Assembly: GCA_019751475.1 (NCBI GenBank)
Contig: JAIENH010000506.1
Coordinates: forward strand, 1 to 5,941
Reading direction: 5' to 3'
Length of the DNA stretch: 5,941 bases
Source of the DNA: Cyclobacteriaceae bacterium
Lineage (GTDB): Bacteria; Bacteroidota; Bacteroidia; Cytophagales; Cyclobacteriaceae
Part shown: in pieces, positions 1 to 4,684 of the stretch
Layout of the letters: each line of letters begins with the position of its first letter
How positions within the stretch are numbered: the stretch's first letter is position 1
Notes under the pieces: generated by a model
Seen by the model: the letters and a program-made list of their open reading frames with translations, nothing else
The model's database searches: none
Told to the model about the DNA's origin: nothing
Position numbers and translations under genes: made by a program

Positions 1-989
1 GATTTAAAAAAATCATGCGAGTCCCTCATGAAAACATAGTTATTTTGCAATTCTATATTTTTGTCGGACAACAGTGAAAGTTGATCTGTTTTGCTAAACA
101 TCTTTCTTGCAAATTCTCTGAATTCTAAAAACTCAGAATCATTAATAAAAACAAAATAACTTCCTATCATAATCCATGAAAAGTTGTCTATTCGCATAAA
201 TATCCATATCCCCAAGTGCAATATAACCCCTAGTAATAGCAAGATAAACTTCGTTTGTCTAAACCAAACCAAAAATGCGAACGATAACTCCCAGATTAGC
301 GTAAAGTAAGTTGACAATACAACGAAATAGTGATTTCTGGTTAAGGGGATATTCCAGTCAGTTGCGCGGAATTCATCAACCCTCATTGTGTAATAGATTG
401 CCGTTCCATTTAACCAAAGTGCTCCTTGAAGTTTCGCTAAAGCAGTAAAAAAATAGACAAAACAAATTTGAATAAGCAAACCTACTATTGCGAATCTTGA
501 TATAAACATGGCTATTTTATTCATCAGGGCTCCGACATTAGGTAGAATTCGTAAAGGTATGTCATACTTAAAATATGAATACGAATCTGCAAATACCAAA
601 AAAGGTAAAGTAACCTCTATAACATTATCAGACCCATCAAGAATAAATCCATTTCTAACCTTAAGTATGAAAAGCATAAAAAAAAGGATTATACCCGAAA
701 TCTGCCTGAAGATTGCAAATAAAAATAAGAAAGCGACAATACCTGTAAGAGCAATAAAAAATTTTGTAGCAAATTCATTTGCAAATGGGTAGGTCAAAAA
801 ACCTACTCCATTTGACTCCATGAGTAATTTGTAATCAGCATATGGAAAAATTGCGTCTGGCCCAAAAAGCTCTTCAGCCATTGGAAAATAAAAAATCATA
901 TTTTTCAAAACTAGAAAAGACAGCACAACCCTAAAGGCTGATAAACCTATTTTTCTATTGTCTAAAAGTGCCAGTGTTGTCCCACTCAT
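1..989 (-). CDS. HTTM-domain multi-pass membrane protein, SdpB-like (3' end outside window)
   Basis: An open frame starts at ATG 989-987 and runs 329 codons off the left edge. The protein is strongly hydrophobic, with several membrane segments (roughly residues 17-36, 74-110, 160-185, 222-243, 248-265 and 270-283). It has the hallmarks of the HTTM (vitamin K-dependent carboxylase-like) membrane family: RNGFILDGSDN at 112-122, KLxGxxWxxGTAxYY at 186-200, and HLGIW followed by FSW at 258-272. SdpB, which is needed with SdpA to mature the Bacillus SDP toxin, is a membrane protein of this general type and about 320 residues long, so little of this gene should be missing. It begins 4 bases after the DUF5819-like gene and is the last visible member of the peptide operon. 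I infer a role in modifying, processing or exporting the two upstream peptides. The HTTM assignment is firm; the SdpB-like role is inferred from context. Confidence 0.8.
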   Translation of the reverse strand, partial: MSGTTLALLDNRKIGLSAFRVVLSFLVLKNMIFYFPMAEELFGPDAIFPYADYKLLMESNGVGFLTYPFANEFATKFFIALTGIVAFLFLFAIFRQISGIILFFMLFILKVRNGFILDGSDNVIEVTLPFLVFADSYSYFKYDIPLRILPNVGALMNKIAMFISRFAIVGLLIQICFVYFFTALAKLQGALWLNGTAIYYTMRVDEFRATDWNIPLTRNHYFVVLSTYFTLIWELSFAFLVWFRQTKFILLLLGVILHLGIWIFMRIDNFSWIMIGSYFVFINDSEFLEFREFARKMFSKTDQLSLLSDKNIELQNNYVFMRDSHDFFK

Positions 990-993
990 GTCG

Positions 994-1659
994 CTACTCA
1001 ATCCTGTAAAAATCACTTGTTACTTTTGCGAAAGTGTAATTATCTAAATCAAAAAAATCTAATTCTCTCTTTGAAAATCTAGGAAACTTTGAATCAAATA
1101 TTTCGTATTTGACAAACACCGAATCGAAGGCATCAACATTCTCATTTATAAAAATCCGTCTTAGAACATATTTTGAATATTGCGTAATTGACTGTGCTCC
1201 AAAAGTTGAAGCCATATAGGCATGATACACACGATTAGCTTTTATCGAATCTCGAAGAAGTGTAGAGTCTTCCTTTAATGTCCTTACTATTGATTGATTA
1301 CTCTCAATTGCACTTTGCATACATGAAGTCATAAATTTACTGAGTCGTTGGACGGGTGACCAGAACTTTGCTCGCTTTTCTTTAATTAGTGGATCATAAA
1401 CATCAACCCACTTTGTTGTATCGAAGGCACCTGACTTATATACTTTAAATTGAAGTAAGAGAGTCATATTGCTATTAATAGGTGTTGGGGAGAAGAGATT
1501 CCAAGACTGACTGAAGAATGGATTTACATAGCCCCTTAATTCATACTTGAATTGATGTTTAATCGGATTGTCCGGCAAAAGATAAAGTCCAACAAAAGTG
1601 AAGTGGGCAATTAGAACGCCCACTCCACACAAGTATGCACAAATTTTGAGGTAACGCAC
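994..1659 (-). CDS. DUF5819-like single-pass membrane protein, SdpA-like position
   Basis: This is a 221-residue protein starting at GTG 1659-1657. The frame is closed upstream by TAG at 1692-1690 and contains no ATG before this GTG, so the non-ATG start is well supported. One membrane helix spans about residues 4-28. It is followed by an LPDNP turn and the motif Y44-x-x-P-F-F-x-Q-x-W53-x-L-F-x-P58, which I recognise from the DUF5819 family. The rest should be extracytoplasmic, with charged and helical stretches and no obvious catalytic motif. DUF5819 proteins are commonly found beside HTTM proteins, as here. SdpA of Bacillus is also a small membrane-associated protein with a similar aromatic-Pro-Gln-x-Trp-x-x-Phe region, from memory. 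It lies 4 bases after peptide 2 and 4 bases before the HTTM gene, so co-expression is nearly certain. A role in peptide maturation is inferred. Confidence 0.78.
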   Translation of the reverse strand: MRYLKICAYLCGVGVLIAHFTFVGLYLLPDNPIKHQFKYELRGYVNPFFSQSWNLFSPTPINSNMTLLLQFKVYKSGAFDTTKWVDVYDPLIKEKRAKFWSPVQRLSKFMTSCMQSAIESNQSIVRTLKEDSTLLRDSIKANRVYHAYMASTFGAQSITQYSKYVLRRIFINENVDAFDSVFVKYEIFDSKFPRFSKRELDFFDLDNYTFAKVTSDFYRIE

Positions 1660-1663
1660 TTCT

Positions 1664-2005
1664 TTACTGAGAATCGAATTTTGAAAAGTCTAGACTACAA
1701 TAAGTGCTATCCATCAACTTTGCATCCACCATTACAAGGGGGCCACAGTTATACCCATCTACAAAGCCAACAACGAATGCTCCCACTAGTACAGCACCAC
1801 CTATTACTGCCGCTGCTGCGGCTAATATACCCGGAAATGCTGCCTCATCAATTTGATGAGCCTGAGAAGAGCTATTATGAATCGCAATAGCTGCGCTTTG
1901 TGACTCAAAATTGCCAACAATTGAAGAAGTGGCAGCAAAATTAATAAACAGCAAAATGAGCGAGAAGATCGCTATAAACTGCGTGTGTCTTTTTATAGAT
2001 TTCAT
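1664..2005 (-). CDS. Secreted hydrophobic peptide precursor 2, candidate antimicrobial peptide with two cysteines
   Basis: This 113-residue protein starts at ATG 2005-2003 and matches no family I can name with certainty. Residues 1-28 form a Sec-type signal peptide: basic KSIKRH, a hydrophobic core at 10-21, then small residues AATSS. A Ser/Gln/His-rich spacer (29-56) leads to F57-P58 and a very hydrophobic Ala/Gly/Val core (59-82) with GFVDG, a GxxxG pattern, at 80-84. The tail holds Cys87 and Cys103, then SLDFSKFDSQ. The two cysteines are 16 residues apart and could form a disulfide after export; mature Bacillus SDP is likewise a hydrophobic peptide with a disulfide. It lies 27 bases after its paralog and 4 bases before the DUF5819-like gene. 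I infer a membrane-active toxin precursor. A secreted structural or signalling peptide is the alternative. Confidence 0.7.
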   Translation of the reverse strand: MKSIKRHTQFIAIFSLILLFINFAATSSIVGNFESQSAAIAIHNSSSQAHQIDEAAFPGILAAAAAVIGGAVLVGAFVVGFVDGYNCGPLVMVDAKLMDSTYCSLDFSKFDSQ

Positions 2006-2021
2006 AAACTTTAGGATTTAA
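2006..2021 (-). repeat. Leader box before peptide 2, copy of the box before peptide 1
   Basis: The plus-strand string TTTAGGATTTAA at 2010-2021 lies just upstream of the ATG of peptide 2. A near-identical TTTAGGTTTAA occurs at 2392-2402, upstream of peptide 1. On the coding strand both read TTAAA(T)CCTAAA. The simplest reading is that the leader was duplicated along with the peptide gene. A role in translation or mRNA processing is possible but unproven. Confidence 0.35.
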
Positions 2022-2032
2022 TTATTAGTTGT

Positions 2033-2380
2033 TCAATTGTCAAATTCAGCAAATGCCAAGGGCTGATAGCTTTTGTCAATGCTATGATCGTAAATAATAC
2101 TTGCCTCGCCTAAGTAGTCAACGACTGCACGGGCTAATCTACCAGCTACATAGCCGGCTGCGTAAGCGATACCAATGGCTTCAGCAGCTGCCGCAAGAAC
2201 CGCTGGCCAAGCGCTAAGCTCAACTTTACTTGAAGCTTTTGCTCTTTGCTGGGTAGCGGATGAGTCAGATTGAAACTGACCGAACATGGCTTGATTGGAT
2301 GACGCGAATGACTGGAATGCAATCCCAATAAGAAGCATCACCACAACCACAAATTTTGAATGATTTCTAAAAATTTTCAT
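2033..2380 (-). CDS. Secreted hydrophobic peptide precursor 1, paralog of precursor 2, no cysteine
   Basis: This 115-residue protein starts at ATG 2380-2378 and is the first gene of the peptide operon. Its layout is the same as the next gene's: a basic N-terminus, a hydrophobic signal helix (10-22) and a likely signal-peptidase site after SFA at 24-26. A Gln/Ser-rich spacer (27-56) leads to W58-P59-AVLAAAA and an Ala/Gly-rich core up to about 87. The tail ends in PLAFAEFDN. Shared with the paralog are an MK-x(4)-H-x-x-F start, a [WF]-P-[AG]-[VI]-LAAAA entry to the core and a terminal L-x-F-x-[EK]-F-D. The core contains GYVAG (76-80), a GxxxG helix-packing pattern, and differs by carrying Arg81 and Arg84. 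It has no cysteine, unlike its partner. I infer one half of a two-peptide membrane-active pair; no known family is recognised. Confidence 0.7.
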   Translation of the reverse strand: MKIFRNHSKFVVVVMLLIGIAFQSFASSNQAMFGQFQSDSSATQQRAKASSKVELSAWPAVLAAAAEAIGIAYAAGYVAGRLARAVVDYLGEASIIYDHSIDKSYQPLAFAEFDN

Positions 2381-2480
2381 AGGCTTTAAAATTTAGGTTT
2401 AACAAAAAAAATAAATTATAAGTGTAAAACTGAGTCGAAATACTTGTACTTTAGAAGTTAAACTTCTTAATTAGAATTTT
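2381..2480. promoter_or_regulatory. Shared divergent promoter region of the peptide operon and the XRE regulator
   Basis: The 100 bases between the peptide 1 start (minus strand) and the XRE start (plus strand) are very A/T-rich and must hold the outward promoters of both units. On the minus strand a TATAAT string occupies 2420-2415, 34 bases before the peptide 1 ATG. On the plus strand TACTTTAG at 2447-2454 matches 7 of 8 positions of the Bacteroidota -7 consensus TAnnTTTG. No convincing -33/-35 element is seen for either, so exact promoter positions are uncertain. Confidence 0.5.
2450..2470. promoter_or_regulatory. Palindromic candidate operator
   Basis: The core AGAAGTT-A-AACTTCT (2453-2467) is a perfect 7-base inverted repeat around one central base. 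After one mismatched pair the symmetry continues for two more base pairs, to 2450 and 2470. It lies 11 bases upstream of the XRE start codon and about 30 bases upstream of the TATAAT string of the peptide operon. That is the expected site for a dimeric helix-turn-helix regulator that controls itself and a divergent operon. Binding by the adjacent XRE protein is inferred. Confidence 0.45.
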
Positions 2481-2834
2481 ATGGAAATTCAGGAAAAAAT
2501 CAGGAAGCTTAGGGAGCTAAAGGGACTTTCTCAGGAAAATATCGCCACTGAACTCGGTATTTAGCAAAAAGCCTATAGCAACATTGAAAAAGGTGAAACC
2601 GATATTAGTATGCATCGGGTTGATCAGATTTCAAAAATTCTGGGTGTATCTCTCGGTGATCTTCTAAACTTCGATGAGCACTTAATTTTTAATAACCATA
2701 ACCAGCAATCAGGAAATGCCGGTAACATTATTGTGCAACAAAGCGAAGAAATTGTGAAAAACCTTAAGGAGGAAATCCACTACCTAAGGGAAGAAAATAG
2801 CAGACTAATCAGCCTCTTATCAAAAAATCACTAG
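2481..2834 (+). pseudogene. XRE-family helix-turn-helix regulator interrupted by an amber codon
   Basis: Read through one stop, this frame gives a 117-residue XRE (Cro/C1-type) DNA-binding protein. Residues 1-62 are a complete helix-turn-helix domain with RELKGLSQENIATELGI, then QKAYSNIEKGET, then HRVDQISKILGVSLGDLL. The C-terminal part (about 63-117) has an Asn/Gln-rich linker and a heptad-like Glu/Lys/Leu segment, likely a coiled coil for dimerisation. Codon 28 (2562-2564) is TAG, where relatives usually have Ser or Thr at the start of the recognition helix; TCG to TAG is a single change. Restart at ATG 2610-2612 would make a 74-residue product without a complete DNA-binding domain. Neighbouring genes end in TAG, so amber is a real stop here. 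It is divergent from the peptide operon and probably its regulator. Whether it is a pseudogene, is read through, or carries a sequencing error cannot be decided from this sequence. Confidence 0.8.
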
Positions 2835-2835
2835 A

Positions 2836-3372
2836 CTAGAGCTTCTCAATCACCAGGTTGTGATTGGTGTAAATGCAGATGTCCGCAGCAATGGTAAGGC
2901 CTTCACGCACTATTTCTTCTGCCGATAAATGAGGCGCGTGCTTCTTCAAGGCCAGCGCTGCCGACTGGGCATACATGGCACCCGAACCGATAGCCGCCAC
3001 CTGATGGTCTGGCTCCAACACATCGCCTGTGCCGGACAAAATCAATAACTCATCTTTACTGGCGGTGATCAGCATGGCCTCGAGTCTGCGTAAAAAGCGA
3101 TCCGTGCGCCAGTCTTTGGCCAGCTCAATAGCGGCACGCTTCATATTGCCGCTGTAGGCATTTAGTTTTTCGTCAAACCGATCGAGCAAGGTGAAGGCAT
3201 CTGCCGTGGAGCCTGCAAAGCCGACTACAATTTTGCCGTCTTGCAGTTTGCGTATTTTTTTTACGTTGCTTTTGGCAATGGTGTTGCCCATCGTAGCCTG
3301 ACCATCGCCACCAATGGCAACCTGGCCGTTGTGCATCACTGCAAGAATGGTCGTGGAATGTATTTCTATCAT
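2836..3372 (-). CDS. hslV: ATP-dependent protease peptidase subunit HslV (ClpQ)
   Basis: This is a full-length 178-residue HslV, the proteasome-like peptidase that forms double hexameric rings capped by the HslU ATPase and degrades unfolded or regulatory cytoplasmic proteins. A short propeptide, MIEIHS, precedes T7-T8, and Thr7 should become the N-terminal nucleophile after cleavage. Matching family residues are [11 protein letters not shown] (21-31, with D23), K39 (equivalent to catalytic-site Lys33 of E. coli HslV), [10 protein letters not shown] (51-60), AKDWRTDR (85-92), IGSG (128-131) and the C-terminal CIYTNH. The ATG at 3372-3370 abuts the TAA of the Uma2 gene with no base between and no Shine-Dalgarno site, suggesting translation coupled to that gene. 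HslU is not in the window. The stop codon faces the XRE stop tail-to-tail with a single base between them. Confidence 0.97.
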   Translation of the reverse strand: MIEIHSTTILAVMHNGQVAIGGDGQATMGNTIAKSNVKKIRKLQDGKIVVGFAGSTADAFTLLDRFDEKLNAYSGNMKRAAIELAKDWRTDRFLRRLEAMLITASKDELLILSGTGDVLEPDHQVAAIGSGAMYAQSAALALKKHAPHLSAEEIVREGLTIAADICIYTNHNLVIEKL

Positions 3373-3978
3373 TTAGTAGAGTTCAGTATGAGCATAAATT
3401 TCGCGAAGAGGAATCGTGACGTTCAAGGTCGGTATTACGAGATTTTGTTCAATCGATTTATACTCTTCCAGTTCCCAATGATTCAAAGAATTAAGTCGAA
3501 AGATCTCTATGCTGATCGATTCAGAGTCAACTAAAATATACTCTTTCAGTGTGCTGATCTCACGGTAAAACTTAAACTTCCTGCCCCGATCATAATCTTT
3601 CGTGCTCTCTGATAAAATCTCAATCAATACTGTGGGATCTTTTGGATTGTTTGATGACTCAAATGGTGTACTTGCATTACAATAAATGGAAATATCCGGA
3701 TACGTGTAAAGTCCTGTTTGCGGGATTTTCAAGCGCTTATCACTTCCATAAGGTCGGCATGACTTGCCTTTTAGGTGGAAGGTCAACTCACCAAACAGAT
3801 TTGAGAATATCTCATTATGCAGATGGCCGGCCCCCGCCATAGCGAAAACCTCACCTTGAAAGTACTCATGCTTTTGTTCGGATGCCTCTTCAAACGCCAG
3901 GTACTCCTCTTCCGTCATCAATCGCTTTTGACAGGCGGGTCCTGGTTCATCTACCCGTATGTCATCGTTATCGTTCAT
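3373..3978 (-). CDS. Uma2 family PD-(D/E)XK nuclease-like protein (DUF820)
   Basis: This is a 201-residue protein of the Uma2 (DUF820) family, a restriction-endonuclease-like fold whose cellular role is poorly known. Family signatures are [19 protein letters not shown] (21-39), [14 protein letters not shown] (42-55), YPDISIY (93-99, with metal-site candidate D95), [18 protein letters not shown] (117-134, with E120 and K134) and [15 protein letters not shown] (137-151). These suggest an intact active site. I chose ATG 3978-3976 because AAGGAGGG sits 9 bases upstream. The frame can be extended only to a TTG at 4038, adding 20 residues unlike the family. The stop codon is immediately followed by the hslV ATG. 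Uma2 genes are often scattered accessory genes, and this one probably joined the hslV transcript. The family call is strong; the substrate is unknown. Confidence 0.92.
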   Translation of the reverse strand: MNDNDDIRVDEPGPACQKRLMTEEEYLAFEEASEQKHEYFQGEVFAMAGAGHLHNEIFSNLFGELTFHLKGKSCRPYGSDKRLKIPQTGLYTYPDISIYCNASTPFESSNNPKDPTVLIEILSESTKDYDRGRKFKFYREISTLKEYILVDSESISIEIFRLNSLNHWELEEYKSIEQNLVIPTLNVTIPLREIYAHTELY

Positions 3979-4134
3979 GACAAATATCCCTCCTTTGCAG
4001 AACTCATTTTTCTCAACGGAATCATCTTTGAATGCCAAATATTTTTGAACTGTGAAACTTATTATGCCATTGATGACCGATGGCCGCTTGGCCTTTATGC
4101 TGTACCTCCAGTATTATAGTAGCATGAGTTGGAG
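3979..4134. other. Non-coding gap between the DUF5647-like gene and the Uma2 gene
   Basis: Apart from the Shine-Dalgarno site, this gap holds a minus-strand TATAAT string at 4118-4113 and a short GGCC-gctt-GGCC hairpin-like motif near 4082-4093. The TATAAT lacks a recognisable upstream element and lies 135 bases from the Uma2 start. It could be a promoter for Uma2-hslV, but the support is weak. No terminator with a T-run was seen. Confidence 0.4.
3988..3995 (-). promoter_or_regulatory. Strong Shine-Dalgarno site that sets the Uma2 start
   Basis: On the minus strand AAGGAGGG lies 9 bases before ATG 3978. It is the only near-consensus ribosome binding site noticed in the window, in a phylum where such sites are usually weak or absent. 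It decides between the ATG at 3978 and the upstream TTG at 4038. Confidence 0.75.
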
Positions 4135-4359
4135 TCATTTTATCAATTCTAAATTAGAATTAACCCGTAAAAATCTACGCCTGACATCCTTTAATGCTTT
4201 GCGTTTTTTCGGAATCTCAACTTTTGCGAAATCCTTTTCCACAAATTCCAAAATAGAGCCATCAGGCACTTTATCAACAAGCTTGGGGTCCTTTATTACT
4301 TGCCTGAGAAAGTCAAAGGTTAGTCCAATGTTTCGATTAATTTTTTCTCGCTTAGTCAT
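4135..4359 (-). CDS. Small DUF5647-like protein, possible partner of the adjacent DUF7718-like gene
   Basis: This 74-residue protein starts at ATG 4359-4357. Residues 1-45 (TKREKINRNIGLTFDFLRQV, then IKDPKLVDKVPDGSILEFV) resemble the DUF5647 family, in which an N-terminal helix is followed by a P-x-[FL]-x-[DE]-K-[IV]-P-x-[GD]-[AS] turn and a strand. The C-terminal half is very basic (KKRKALKDVRRRF at about 51-63) and could contact nucleic acid or an acidic partner. It has no membrane segment or signal peptide. It starts 13 bases after the end of the extended DUF7718-like frame, the spacing of a two-gene unit. I recall such small proteins next to DUF7718-type genes, which suggests a toxin-antitoxin-like or other two-protein module. 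That role is speculative. Confidence 0.55.
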   Translation of the reverse strand: MTKREKINRNIGLTFDFLRQVIKDPKLVDKVPDGSILEFVEKDFAKVEIPKKRKALKDVRRRFLRVNSNLELIK

Positions 4360-4372
4360 GATTTAAAGGCTT

Positions 4373-4678
4373 TTATAAATCTTTCTTTTGTAAAACTCCC
4401 ATCGATCCTTCTATGTCCTGCTCAGCATATCTTACCGCATCCTCTAAGGTTAAGATCGCAATTGATTACTTCTCCTTCTTTCCATTAGGAAAGATCACAT
4501 CCTTGTGAAAGAAACCGTGAGAACAATCATACCTAACTATTGAATACCAGCGGGAGTTAATTCTGCTTTCATATTGGACCACCAAATCCTTAACCTGACC
4601 TTTATCAATCCACAATCGTATCCTAAGCAATTCATTCTCACCGTCATCTAGATACTTATGGTAAGCTACTTCTTTCAA
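4373..4678 (-). pseudogene. DUF7718-like small gene split by an in-frame TAA
   Basis: The first part (4466-4678, 70 residues from TTG 4678) has RIRLWIDKGQVKDLVVQYES, then WYSIVRYDCSHGFFHKDV and FPNGKKEK. I recognise this as the pattern of DUF7718-type proteins, with the hallmark VRYDxxHGFxHxD. A TAA at 4468-4466 then stops the frame. The same frame continues for 30 clearly protein-like codons, including LTLEDAVRYAEQDIEG, to a second TAA at 4375-4373. Family members normally continue with an A-L-T-x-A-x-x-D-[IL]-type helix at this point, so the first TAA looks like a point nonsense mutation. There is also no ATG: TTG at 4678 is the only usable start after the E2 stop, 6 bases upstream. Both facts fit decay. 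Alternatively the short form is functional. It is probably co-transcribed with the E2 gene. Confidence 0.6.
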
Positions 4679-4684
4679 ATCAGA

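Noticed and set aside
508..792. Plus-strand open frame of 94 codons
   Set aside because: It lies opposite the HTTM-domain gene, whose minus-strand frame is continuous and has family motifs across this region.
1681..1890. Plus-strand open frame of 69 codons across peptide 2
   Set aside because: It is antisense to a well-supported secreted peptide gene and has low-complexity Leu/His/Gln content typical of a shadow frame.
2146..2328. Second minus-strand frame inside peptide 1
   Set aside because: It overlaps the signal-peptide-bearing frame out of phase and shows no domain or start context.
2562..2564. TAG read as a sense codon through an alternative genetic code
   Set aside because: The HslV and DUF5819-like genes end at TAG at the expected length, so amber acts as a stop in this genome.
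2847..2866. Perfect 7-base inverted repeat CAATCAC-(6)-GTGATTG as a terminator between the XRE gene and hslV
   Set aside because: It lies inside the hslV coding end (codons for the conserved YTNHN region), and the T-run on the minus strand comes too far after the stem for a standard intrinsic terminator.
4113..4118. Minus-strand TATAAT as a firm promoter for Uma2-hslV
   Set aside because: It has no recognisable -35/-33 element, the leader would be 135 bases, and Bacteroidota promoters usually follow a different consensus; kept only as a weak note.
3642..4366. Several plus-strand frames across Uma2 and the DUF5647-like gene
   Set aside because: They are antisense to recognised minus-strand genes and have no family features.
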